Positions 11,290 to 21,878 of a DNA stretch of 64,000 nucleotides are shown in pieces. The position numbers and the translations under genes are program-made. The notes below the pieces were generated by a model. The model did no database searches, was not told where the DNA came from, and worked only from the letters and a program-made list of their open reading frames with translations. The stretch lies in NCBI GenBank assembly GCA_025331435.1, contig JAIWNI010000039.1, forward strand, positions 62,001-126,000. Direction: 5' to 3'. The number at the start of each line of letters is the position of its first letter. Positions within the stretch are counted from its first letter, which is position 1. Source of the stretch: Choanephora cucurbitarum (taxonomy: Eukaryota; Mucoromycota; Mucoromycetes; Mucorales; Choanephoraceae).

Positions 11290-13348
11290 CAAAGCGATAT
11301 TTGCATAGCCAGAACCAATCCTAATTAAAAGTAACACTAGCTTCGTATCACTTAGCATTTTTACATTTAGGATAAAATGTTGTTAAGAAAATTGATAAAC
11401 TAGGAATACAACTTCACGTGAGACAGATTGTAATTATCAGCTCACTGTCTACTCCTAATTATTTTGAAAGCTTTGATTAGACTCTTTCCCTCTTCAATCC
11501 CCCGGGACCCATGTTTTTTAACCGAAGCGACAGTTTAAAATAGCTTCTTCGCTGCACTTTGTGTATTTTAAACTATAGCAAAGGTTTAGAAAGCATGGAT
11601 GGATCCCCCTACATTGCCCTTTTATTCAGATTAAGCAGCTCGCGGCAGCGCTAGCTACTCACAATGAAAGTTGGCTTCTCCGAAACGCAGCACAGGCTAC
11701 ACGTCACCGTAGTTGTCAGTTGCCAATATAGTTTACTGTAGAGTGGCAAGATACTACATAGGCTGGTTTCATTGTTCATAAAATAACTTTTCTTACGAAT
11801 GCTAAATATAGTGTCAAAGATTAACTCTAAAAAAGCATTTGATTGAAAGGTGTCACAACATTCTTTCTGTAGCTTATAAAACTCCTTAGACAAATTATAT
11901 GATTGCTTGACAACATGTTTGCACTACTTGCTCAATGCCTCGGTTTTATCAATGGAGATAGAATGTAGCATATTTCGTTTTAAAATACATCACTAAATAA
12001 ACTGACATCATTATTGGAAACTGAGAATCAGTTTATTTGCTCTCGAATAGCTCTCATTATGTAGAGCAATAAACAGTTCATTTATTTTTACATCATATCG
12101 ATGGCTTGTTTCCCTTGCGATGCTCTTGACTTCCGCTAAAAAGGTTTAGACATCCGTTCAATTTAGCGATTTTCAAAACCGTTGTGGCTCTTCAAAAGCA
12201 CCTGCTCTTCATTATATCAGTTCGACTGTATACTTATTAGAATATCACTGGAGGTGATTGCACGGTGCTTCTTGAATGCCCTACTGAAAAAATAGCAGTA
12301 AGGTTGATAACGAATATCTCTTTTCATCAGTTCAATAAAATTCTATTTAACATTGATGTTGGAAACCTTTTTTCCACTTTTCAGTCCCCGCTATCAAAAA
12401 ATTTTTATGCAGTAAGAGGTGTTTGAAAAGAAAAGCCACTTCTCGGTATATTTCCATTTTTGTCCATTACCGATGACATTTCTCAATTTCTTCAAAGACT
12501 TCGTGTTCTCTTTTTACTTTGATCCTTTTGAAGAGAGCAGTCACGCATTTTTATTATGTGTTCCTTTGTTTCCTTGAACCTCTATGTATATGGATCTTTT
12601 GAGACTCCTGTAATGACTATTGTTGCAGTTTTATGGTATTCTCATATATTCAAGTTTTGTTCATAGAGTTCTTGTTTGATATGTAACTTTCTCTTGTCGA
12701 GTTCATGCTCATTTACTCCTTCATAAACTAAAATGCTCTTTGACAGCATTTTGTTTATGGATCAAAACTAGGGATTTAACTAGCTCCATCAGATACTGAA
12801 GTTATATTGTGATGAACTTCTTCACTTTTAGAGCACTTTTGAGTCGGTAAAGAAGCTGTCGATCTTGTGCTACGTTGTTATTGTTGTCAAAACTATCCAT
12901 CGCAGGTTTCACGAATGCGCGGCTTAGGAAGTTACAAAGAATGCGAAGGTTCTTTACAACGATTTTAAAACTACGCAACTTGGACTATCAGAGTATTTAA
13001 CACTTTACGATCAGATACTATCGTTAGTTAAGAAATCTAGATAGGGGAGTACAGACAGATTATATGGCGACAAGCTTTTAAGCTTTTAGTTGTTTGTACC
13101 AAAGGAATCTCATTCTTTGTCTTTTCTTTTCTTGGTTTTAAATAGACCAGTGCATTGAGAATAGGCAATTAGTATACATATATTTCATTGTATTAAACAA
13201 CATTAGTATTTATATTGTTCGTAGCATTACTTGTAAGTCTTTCTCCCTAAATTTTAGCTTTTGCCCGCTTATAATGAATTGGTTATTTTATTTTTGGTAA
13301 TTCTTAATACTTCGAGTCTAAGATAAAGGCAGTATTTTCATGGTTTAT
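11290..13348. other. Gene-poor stretch with unrecognised coding fragments
   Basis: No intact gene found. A minus-strand open piece at 11893-11651 (containing EFYKLQKECCDTFQSNAFLELI) has protein-like composition but no recognisable family, so it may be a relic. The rest is AT-rich with stops in all frames. Confidence 0.4.
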
Positions 13349-13738
13349 TTACATAAATATTGGATCAAAATAGGACAATTCGGAAATAGTGGTATAATAT
13401 TCTTCAGGTTTTATGCCAACAAGGTTTACATGAACATATCTTGACCACATGTTGCCGTATTGAACCTTAAAATCGAATGCTGCTCTTTCGCAGCCAGTTC
13501 TTTGAAACTCTACATCCTTGATGCAAATAATTTGATCTGTATCGCATAATGTATTGTCAGGGTAGGACTCCAATGGGCTCCATACGATAACTTGTGTGCC
13601 ATGAATGTTTGTATGCTGCACTCTCAATCGTACTATAGCCGAACATGACATGGTAGCGATCCACTCATTTGCAAGGGTAACCTTTAGAGCACACACAAAG
13701 AGAATAGCGACAAAGATAAAGCGAGAAGTGAGGCTCAT
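13349..13738 (-). CDS. Small secreted protein, paralogue A
   Basis: 129-residue single-exon protein with an N-terminal hydrophobic signal peptide (MSLTSRFIFVAILFVCALKV, cleavage likely near TLA-NEW). The mature part of about 105 residues has four cysteines (MSC, LCD, IIC, GCE), suggesting two disulfides. The core ICIKDVEF and FDFKVQYGNMWSRYVHV is nearly identical in the divergent neighbour at 14438-14824. No family recognised. On the minus strand a TATAAATA box lies 79-86 bp upstream of the ATG (13817-13824). Likely extracellular; function unknown. Confidence 0.8.
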   Translation of the reverse strand: MSLTSRFIFVAILFVCALKVTLANEWIATMSCSAIVRLRVQHTNIHGTQVIVWSPLESYPDNTLCDTDQIICIKDVEFQRTGCERAAFDFKVQYGNMWSRYVHVNLVGIKPEEYYTTISELSYFDPIFM

Positions 13739-14437
13739 TGGATTTGACAGAAGTTAAAAACTTATACAAAGAGCTGTGCGTGTGCTTCTTTTTTTTTTGT
13801 TTAATTTCATGGTCATTATTTATAGAAATTGCAAAAATAAACTCTCGATGCTTTTCTTTCTCATAACAAAGACAGTAAACCACCAAAAGAATACACTATG
13901 ATTTGCCTAAAGACAATCAAATTATGCATTTATGCAACAAATGATGCTGTCAATCACTGAACAACGAATCTATTTAACAACTAGCATTGATTATTCATAC
14001 AATCAACAGCGTCAATTCAGACGAAGGTGCTTGATCGCACTACCTATTCAAACAGACAAGTTCATTTTATGCTGTTTGTTAGCTCTTGTATTTTGACTTT
14101 AATTCTCGTTCCCAAAGTGTGATTTGATTTTTTGAGTAGTGTTTCTTTGTCTTCAAATGATATGCATGTAATAAGTTGATTGAGGGTTTGTTTGATATAT
14201 TAGCAATGGGCCAATGCATAGATGAAGATCGACATGAATCTACTTATGTACTATTAATGACTTGGCATTTATTAAGAAAACACAATCAATCTATTTTAGT
14301 GAATAAATATCGCTTTTTAAGATGATTTACCATCTTTATACAAATAAGAAATATCGAGATTTCATTTTGCAATTCTTATAAATAGCAATCAAAGAAAAAA
14401 AAAAGAGGGCGTTCATATCTACATAAAGTTCTATTCA
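13739..14437. promoter_or_regulatory. Shared divergent promoter region of the secreted paralogue pair
   Basis: 699 bp between the two start codons. Each gene has its own TATAAATA motif: 13817-13824 for the minus gene and 14377-14384 for the plus gene. Each is followed by a purine/A-rich leader. No coding sequence seen between them. Confidence 0.6.
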
Positions 14438-14824
14438 ATGAGCTTCACTTCTCGCTTTATCTTTTTCGCTATTCTCTTTGCGTGTACTCTAAAGGTTACT
14501 CTCGCAGATGAGTGGATTGCCAATATGAAATGTGGTGCTTCATTGGAGTTACAATTGCAGCATATAAATGACCAAGGCCATCAGTCCCTTTCCTGGAGTC
14601 CATTGAGCACTTATTTTGGAGACAAATTGTGTGACGAAAGCGAAGTCATTTGTATCAAAGATGTGGAATATGACAGATACGCTTGCCAAACTGCATCTTT
14701 TGATTTCAAGGTTCAGTATGGTAACGTATGGTCAAGATACGTTCATGTCGATATAGCTACAATCAAGTCTAGCAAACAATTTCTTGATGGCATTCCAGTT
14801 AGCTTTACCCCATTGTTTATGTAG
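14438..14824 (+). CDS. Small secreted protein, paralogue B
   Basis: 128-residue single-exon protein with signal peptide MSFTSRFIFFAILFACTLKV (cleavage likely near TLA-DEW). It has the same four-cysteine pattern as paralogue A (MKC, LCD, VIC, ACQ) and shares WSPL, ICIKDVE and FDFKVQYGN-WSRYVHV. The central and C-terminal parts differ more, while both proteins end PxFM. It lies head-to-head with paralogue A, so an inverted duplication is likely. TATAAATA lies about 55 bp upstream of the ATG. Function unknown; an extracellular role is inferred only from the signal peptide. Confidence 0.82.
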   Translation: MSFTSRFIFFAILFACTLKVTLADEWIANMKCGASLELQLQHINDQGHQSLSWSPLSTYFGDKLCDESEVICIKDVEYDRYACQTASFDFKVQYGNVWSRYVHVDIATIKSSKQFLDGIPVSFTPLFM

Positions 14825-15308
14825 ATAGATTATATAGATGCCACTTTTTCTTAGACTTAGTTATTACGCGTATTAAAGATTATCATAAGATGTAATATTT
14901 TGAACTCCCTAAAAAAAGCTTAATCCAAATTGGGTGGAACTTTGTGTTGTTTTGGATCAAACATGATTATATAATGACAGTAAAGCTTTGAAAAACTTAC
15001 CCAACGAAAACCAAGTAAATTTTCTAGACTAAACACTATGTTGGAACATTATACACATACCTTTTCAAAATAAAACTGTTGAAATGCTAAGCTTTGTAGT
15101 CACACAAAGTAACAAATCAATGTAGCCTGTACAAAAGGCTCTGTTCTTATTTTGAATAGAACATTGCTTATCTTTTCGTTTTGTTTGATAGGTCATATTC
15201 AATATGAGCCACATTTAAGCAAATACTTTCTCCTTCTTTTGTGGTAGATTCTTTTTTCGAAAAATTGTGAGTCAGATCGCTTTCCGAGGTTCCAGGCAGC
15301 GTGAGATT
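14825..15308. other. Intergenic downstream of secreted paralogue B
   Basis: No gene seen; AT-rich sequence with stops in all frames up to the next MITE copy. Confidence 0.5.
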
Positions 15309-15488
15309 TACAGTTGTTACTTATCTAAAAGCGTTTATATTCCTGAGAAATAGCTACTCTCATACTAAACATACTATTAGGCCAAATGATATTTTAGCGC
15401 TTAGGCCAACTTTCCTTCCAAGGAACTGCTTTCTTCTGGGCTGATCTTACCCTCGAGCCAAGCATTTCAATTCAAGCGACTTGCTGTA
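15309..15488. mobile_element. MITE copy 2 (divergent)
   Basis: 180 bp, closely matching copy 1 in length. It starts TACAGTTGTTACTTAT and ends AAGCGACTTGCTGTA, with TA at both edges. The interior aligns with copy 1: TTTATATTCCTGAGAAATAG here against GCATATTCTTGAGAAATACA, then CATACT and ATTTTAGCGC against ATTGTAGCGC. More decayed than copy 1. Confidence 0.6.
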
Positions 15489-16019
15489 TCAACAGATAAT
15501 CTTTGACGTAACAAGAAAAGATACAGAAACACATGGAAGTATGGCATTGTCCTCAAAAATCTAGCAAGCAACTATTTATGGTATATAAACAAAGGTAGCA
15601 CAATAGAAAAATGAATCAAATTCTACTAATAGTAATGATTTTCTCAAAACCCCCCCCCCCCTATCCTTAGTTTAGACTACCGCCTTTCACTCACGAGATT
15701 GGTTAACCAATACCTTGGTAATTGTTTCACGGAGAAAGATGCCATCTTAAACAATCTAAGCTAGCTATAATATAATTAGAAGATGGTAACTTGTATATAT
15801 GAAGCAATTGACCCCTTTCATACAAAGGAGGTATCTGAGATACAATATCTTGAAAGGTCACTGGACCTTGAGACATCAACTCTCTCTCTCTCTTTCTCTC
15901 CTTTGACACCAATAAAATGAAGATCGATATTCTCATCTTCTTCCTCGTTACCCTTTCTTCTCTTTTTTCTTGATCCAAGGCAATACAGCTCTTATGGATA
16001 TATATCCCATGCTACTGAG
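15489..16019. other. Intergenic upstream of the beta-trefoil gene; contains a C12 run
   Basis: Contains a run of 12 C at 15650-15661 and CT repeats near 15881-15900. Short open frames occur on both strands between 15727 and 15978, but none could be tied to a family or spliced convincingly to the gene at 16020. Confidence 0.5.
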
Positions 16020-16809
16020 ATGAGTAATTACGACTGGTTTTACATAAAGCATATTGCAAGCGAGGGTGTGATGTCTTCTGCTGCTCAGACAAAGGCACAA
16101 CCACAGGTAGTAGTTGTCAATCCTCGAATGACAGATGATGAACTATGGTGTTGGAACGGATCATATCTCATGAATAAAAGTACAAACCTTGTTCTTGATA
16201 TTCATAAGGGTAAGCTGTCATCGTCATGCTTAATGTGTGTTCATCTTCTTATTCCTTTTGTGTGTAGGACGTATTCGTTTCTCTGAAGACACAGAGATCT
16301 GCTTGAATCAGATGAATCCGTCTGGGGAATCAGACAATCAACAGTGGTTTTCTAATGTTGACTACAAACCTGCCCGTCGCCTATTTGGAAAGATAGTGCG
16401 AGCAAAAGTGCCTATGGGTAGTCTCATTTACTCTGCCACCAACCATGATTGGGTACTTGAAACATGCCCGAAAACAAGAAAAGTGATTCTGTTTCCAGTA
16501 CACAATGATCATTCAAGACAGCAACAGCGATGGGAGTTTATTCCCGAAAAAGAGATGCCACTTTTACATCAAGAGCAAGAAATTGAAGAGCCTAGTTTGC
16601 TTTCTGAAACTGATTCTACTGACTCCAGCATCAGTTACTATAGTCCTACTTCATCAATTTCTCAAGCTTCTTCAGAATTCACTTTTGGCTTGACTCCAGC
16701 TAGAAAAAGAGGATCTTCTCAATCATCAATCTCATCGTCCAGTCGTAAAGAGAGTCTAAATGATTCCACACTTTGTCCATATTTCCCTTACCATCCAAAG
16801 CAGTTGTAA
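16020..16809 (+). CDS. Ricin-B-like beta-trefoil protein with a Ser-rich tail
   Basis: Two exons, 16020-16209 and 16268-16809 (GTAAGC donor, TGTAG acceptor, phase 1), about 243 residues. The first ~150 residues contain repeated beta-trefoil-type units: WFYIKHIASEG, LWCWNGSYLMNKSTNLVLDI, QQWFSN and QRWEFIP at regular spacing. These resemble fungal ricin-B-lectin repeats that end in a Q-x-W motif. The last ~90 residues are Ser/Thr-rich and probably disordered. No signal peptide, so probably cytosolic. Sugar binding is not demonstrated; many such proteins in fungi are uncharacterised. The ATG at 16020 is the first in frame. Confidence 0.7.
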
Positions 16810-16977
16810 ATAAAAATAAATAAGAGAGAAAAAATCTTTTTGTATGTGTCTACTTCTTTTCTATGCATCAAAGTGGTGTTTATTCATTTACAGATTATGA
16901 AAAGGAAAAAAAAAGCCGATATCCTCTCTTCTTTGTTTAGTAGCTGGTATGGTACATGTATTTTCGTCTTATTGAAT

Positions 16978-17357
16978 CTAACTGGATGTTTCCTTAAATT
17001 TCTTTGCTGCTTGTTCCATCCAAGGCTTAGGTGCTTGAGGCATTAATTGAGCCTATAGTATGATAAAGAAAGTAAGATATTTTTCTCCTTTCTTTCTATT
17101 TCTTATTCGTTATACTCTACATTAACAAGAATCTTTTCAACTGTTTCTGTAGGTTGAGCACCAACAGTCAACCAATATTTTGCACGGTCAAAGTTAAGAT
17201 TGATCAGCTTGCTGCCTGTTTCATCAGGAATAGGGTTGTATGTGCCAATCTTCTCGATAGGCTTGCTGTTACGACCTGTACGGGCGTTGGCAATAACAAT
17301 GTGATAGAAAGGTAAATTACGGCGACCGTGGCGAGCAAGACGGATACGAACAACCAT
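16978..17357 (-). CDS. MRPS16: Mitochondrial small ribosomal subunit protein bS16m
   Basis: Ribosomal protein S16 family: MVVRIRLARHGRRNLPFYHI, then KPIEKIGTYNPIP, then FDRAKYWLTVGAQPTETVEKIL. Exon 1 is 17357-17121 and exon 2 is 17052-16978, joined by a GTAGAG donor and TATAG acceptor in phase 0, so the protein continues NAQLMPQAPKPWMEQAAKK. Total about 103 residues, a usual length for mitochondrial S16. Without splicing the frame ends early at VEYNE. Assigned to the mitochondrial ribosome by family. Confidence 0.9.
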
Positions 17358-18102
17358 AGTATATGATGAACACAGAAAAAAAATTGGGTCCCTTGCCTTC
17401 TTAGTCTTTTACTTTTTTTCGAGACAAGTCACAGTCATGTCAGGTGATTTTGACAGCTTGAAGTTGCCTTACAAAGCTATATGCAATCTTGCCAAAGCTT
17501 TGGCAGAGTAGCTTCTTTTCATAAAAACACAAGGTCAAGAAAGCCAAATGAAGCTGAGACTTGATGAAGGTTTCTTGTTTGGCTTTGTGTACAGAAGGCC
17601 TATTTTCGATTAATAACTACAAGAAGGGCGTATTATTCTCACCTACCAAGGCACATTTTGCATCGTAATCTTATTTAAGAGATTTTGAGACAAATACTTG
17701 ATACAACCTTTGAAGCCTACCTTCTTGATATTCAGACTTAGCGGCTCCAAAGCGAGAAAAAGTGTTGCTGCCTTGAAGTGACAAAGTATTTTATTTGAAG
17801 CCATCGACAACCTCCTCTGACTCATGTCCGTGAAAAGGAGCAGAGATGGACAGTCCAATTAAGGTAAGCTCAACATAGCCTGATGTTGGGAAGGCGTATA
17901 TCAAAGTAGAAAAGGGTCTAATCGATGGGCAAGCAGTGCCTATATATGTATGATTCATGTTTGCAGAACTTGTTGACTAAGGTATGTCATGTTCTCTACA
18001 TTGGTTGACCCTGTTTTGAGTTTAACGAACTAGTACTACTGCTTGTCACACTTAAACCAACAACAGGCATTTTGAGCGTTTATTTGATCTAGTACGAGTC
18101 TT
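17358..18102. other. Intergenic, S16 promoter and downstream of the fusion gene
   Basis: No convincing gene. A short minus-strand open frame at 17858-17643 lacks an ATG start and matches nothing I know. Confidence 0.45.
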
Positions 18103-19873
18103 TTATTCATTGGAAACAAATCTTTTCAACACAAGACATCGGTCCCAGCCCTGATCGTCTTTGTAAACTGCGTACTGCTGCCAGCCATCATCAAACCACA
18201 GTTCTTTGACTTTCTGCATCATGCCTCTGCCGCATTCCAATACAACAACACCATCTTGCCTCAAAACCATAATTGCAACATCTTTGAGTATATGGTACCA
18301 CTCATACCCATTCTGGCCAGCAAATAAAGCCTCGGGTGGCTCTTGCTCAAACGTGTTCAATTCCCTCTTTGTTTTGGATACCTTGGCTTGATCCAAGTAG
18401 GGTGGATTGCATACAAGCACATCAAACGGCTCTTCAGAAGGAGGCAAAGAAAATGTATGGATGTCTCGTGCGAGCCATTTAATTTTATCGCCACTGTTAT
18501 TTGAGAGCAACTTGCTGCTATTTTCCGCTGCTATCTTCAAAGCTGCTTCACTGATATCAATGCCCACACCAGTTGCAGAGGGCGATAGCCTTTTAAGAAT
18601 AGAAATTAACAGATTTCCGCATCCTGTGCCCATGTCAATGATCCTTGTGTTCTCTCTATCTATCCCTACTGCATCTACTGTAGCACGAACTAATGTCTCT
18701 GAGCTCCGGCGTGGAATAAGACAATCTTTCGTGATCTTAAAGACATGACCACAGAACTCCTTTTGCGAAATCACATAAGAAGCTATTTGATTTTCTGTAA
18801 GTGAATCAGGATCTATGCCAGCTTCTTTCAGTTGCTCAATCTGCTTCTCCTTTTTCTTATTGAAAAACCTCTCTTCACGATCGCAAATCACTTTGAATTT
18901 TGAAGGTTCTGGCTGTATACTTACGATAGACGTGTTTAAGATTGGATGTGTAAAGGAGATAGAGATAAGTGATGTGCACAGTCCTTTGTCACTGTTCACT
19001 TTGAGAGGACATGTGAATTGTGAATTGCCTATGATAGGATGGCTGGAATGGGAGTAAAATGCTCTTCTTAGATTTACACTGTTCAAAGGTGTGTGAAGTG
19101 AAAGGTCTAGGCAAGTGATATGTCCTGAATTGTTTGAAGGTGTTTGAGATACAATTGTCATGCTTCGAACAACTTTTTCCGGAGCACTTAATCCAGATTT
19201 ATCAGCTTGAAAGAACACTGAGACATCTGTATCGCTGACAAATCCATGACATAGCACACGCATAACCATTTCAATCTTGTCTTCGTTATAGAGCTGTAAC
19301 ATGAGTTTTTTGGCATTTTCAGTCTTGGTAACGATAACCTTGAGACATAAAGAATGTTAGCAAGTAGAAAAATGCCTAATATGGGTGCTTACCAAACCAG
19401 ATGCAGCCTTTTGTATGTCGTTGACACAGAATAGTTTCTCCTCTACTGACTCTCTCTTTGCAATATTGTATCGAACAGCCTTTTCAAACATGACTGGATT
19501 CTAAAGATATTGTCAGTGCTTGCTGCATGTTGTGCAGTTATAGACAACTTACCAGTCCGGAAGGTTTCCATACAATAGCCAGATGATCGTCTTCATAGCA
19601 GATGCCTATGGGTATTGCTTCTATTTTCCTTGCTTCTTCCAAGTGTTTGTCGTACTTGATCTCAATAACATCGCCTGCCTTTACGAACTGAGTCTCTTCA
19701 GACACGACACCATTCAATGAGATCTCTTTCCTAACAAATGAGCGATGAAGATTCTCCTTTGAAGAAAAGAACTCTCTGTAGTGTTGCAACAGATATTTTC
19801 TAATGCGCTGATGATCAGACTCGTTTGGAACGACTATTTTTAGATGAGCTATGTTAGCTTTAGGTTCACTCAT
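18103..19873 (-). CDS. Fusion: degenerate RluA-type pseudouridine-synthase domain plus PrmC/HemK-type methyltransferase
   Basis: About 554 residues from three exons: 19873-19553, 19500-19393, 19338-18103, all GT-AG and phase 0. Residues ~35-75 look like an S4 RNA-binding domain (KEISLNGVVSEETQFVKAGD). Then comes YEDDHLAIVWKPSGL, typical of RluA/RluD pseudouridine synthases. The catalytic HRLD motif is replaced by NDIQ (134-137) directly before KAASGLVIVTKTENAKKLM, so the catalytic Asp is missing. The C-terminal third is a PrmC-like SAM methyltransferase: IPRRSSETLV (351-360), motif I DMGTGCGN (378-385) and NPPY (454-457), which in this family binds a glutamine amide. Likely a methyltransferase with an RNA-binding front end. 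A standard Mtq1 is also encoded at 42021-43067. Confidence 0.85.
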
Positions 19874-20128
19874 TGTGGAAACAAAACAAAAAAGTAGAGA
19901 AAGAGGTCACAGAGCAGAGGTCAAATATGTCTAAACTATTTAGTTTATTCAAGATAAGAGTTGCGTATAGATAGAATACAAGGTATAGTGTAAGAAAGCC
20001 TTCCTTTTATCTACACTCAGCAACAACACAATGATAGGGAGGCGGTAGCACTGTATGTAAATGTGTGAGTGTATAGATGTCAAATATGTACAAACTATTG
20101 ATGATGTTGAAAGAAAAAGAAAAGAGGT

Positions 20129-21421
20129 TTAGTTGTTTAACAATGGTCTACGTTGATCTTCGTTATGTTCATCGTCATCTTCCTGATCAACAGGGTCATA
20201 TTTTCCTTTCTTGTCTTTTCTGAATGGCATGCAGCATAAGATATAGGCAATACCATGCCAAGCTGAAACAAATAAGCCTTTGATATCTTGAAACAAACTG
20301 GCTCGACCATTGATAATTCTTTCTGGTCTCAATCGATGACGATTGTCAATCATAGCTCGGATAGATGTTACGACAGCACTTAATACACCTAAAGCTGTAC
20401 TAGCTGATATCAAGAACATGATGATTTGTTGATATTTGACTGCATTGCTGACAGGTGCACCACCCAAGATTTGACCAGTCATCATACCGGGGATAGCAAT
20501 TAGACCAATTACAGACATTTGGTTGATGGTGGGTAACATAGATAATCTAACAGCTTCGATAGCAATTGATTGGCCTGCTTCCCATCGACTAGCTCCAAAA
20601 GCTAAATAAGTTTCGATCTGTTCTCTACGGTTGCTGACACTGGACAGGACAGAACTAAGAGCAACAGCCATACCGCTCATAGCATTGCCTAGAAGCATAC
20701 CCATAGTAGGAATAAAAATTTCAGGAATCCAAAAAGGCTTTTGCTTCATAGCAAATCGAGTACCAATGATACCAACGACAAGGGTAGCAATACCTGAAGA
20801 GACCAATACTGATAAAAACTATTAGATTTGTTAGGTTGTGAGAAATCACACAAGGTGTTCGGTATTTCTTTTTTTTTTTGTAACCTTACCATGCCCTTGT
20901 ATGACTGTTTGGACTTATTATAAACAGTCTCATAGGCACCAAGAAGGATCAGAACGACTATTGTGTAGTGATGTTTTTTTTAGTAATTGTATATACGTCA
21001 TTTCATCGTACTTACAAGTCATAAAAAGCACAAGTGCTGGATGTCTAGCTTTGAATACATCTTCTAAGATGAAACCCTATCGTTTTTAACCAATCGCTTT
21101 AGTGTACAAGAAAAAATTAATGGGTAGGCTGTTGTAGCACTCACCATAATAGTTAACTGAATTAGACAACGAACGGCAGCAACAATTAATGTTTTCTCAA
21201 GCTTCAATCCCAAGACAAGAGAAATGCCGCCTAAAGAGAATGTAAATGTCAGTCAATGGTCAATTAGAATGAAGACGGAAATGCATACCGTTGATAAGAA
21301 TAAATGATGATGCAATAGCAACATTGATCCAGCTAAGGGTAGGAGCAGCACTTGGTTTGTCTCCTTCTTGCCCTATTGTAGTTATGTTGGCTACAAAGTC
21401 AAGTACTGTGCTTGAGTCCAT
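20129..21421 (-). CDS. UPF0014/FetB-type multi-spanning membrane protein (ALS3/STAR2-like)
   Basis: About 345 residues from five exons: 21421-21289, 21230-21145, 21076-21016, 20957-20890, 20818-20129, all in phase. About seven hydrophobic segments are seen. The family core is clear: GNAMSGMAVALS, then YLAFGASRWEA, then PTINQMSVIGLIAIPGMMTG and QILGGAPVSNAVKYQ. These match the bacterial FetB and plant ALS3/STAR2 membrane subunits of ABC-type exporters. A cytosolic acidic tail follows (DQEDDDEHNEDQRRPLLNN), ending in a possible acidic dileucine sorting signal. In bacteria and plants these proteins pair with a separate ATPase; none is seen nearby. Substrate unknown. The ATG at 21421 (MDSSTVLDF) is chosen because it opens the exon. 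Confidence 0.85.
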
Positions 21422-21878
21422 TGTTTGAAACAAATAAAATGTAAAGAAAGAGGAAAGAAAGGAAGCAAACAAACTAGTTGAAACTTAAAGAGAAAAAAAA
21501 AAGATTGTGCGACAGTTTTTCTCTGATGTCTTTCACTTTAGTTTTATTTTATTTACCCGATCTCTAGGTAACTTATTGGATGCTGTATTTAAATAAACTT
21601 CATCTGATTATAAACCCTTTCACAATTTCCTTTTTTTTAGCATTGTTACTTTATCTGACATCTCTAATTTGTATCACTAGGTTTGCTAGTACGTTGAGAG
21701 TACTTCAGAAAAAGAAAAAGCTATGTATGAGCATTGATCTACATAAAAGCAGTGGCAAAACGTTAGTGTTTCTTATTAGTGCGACCATCAATTTTTTTTG
21801 TAATGCCGAAAAAAATTTTAAACTTTTCCCCTTTGTGTTCTCATTTCCTTCCGTTTTTCATTTTCTTTGTGGAATGCA

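Noticed and set aside
13665..13886. Minus-strand open frame overlapping the secreted paralogue A start
   Set aside because: Out-of-frame with the signal-peptide gene, Lys/Ser-rich low complexity, no family.
15727..15978. Minus-strand open frame of 83 codons upstream of the beta-trefoil gene
   Set aside because: Part of it is translated CT/GA repeat, no ATG-supported family match, and it overlaps the likely promoter.
18407..19057. Plus-strand open frames inside the fusion gene
   Set aside because: Antisense shadows of a well-supported coding exon.
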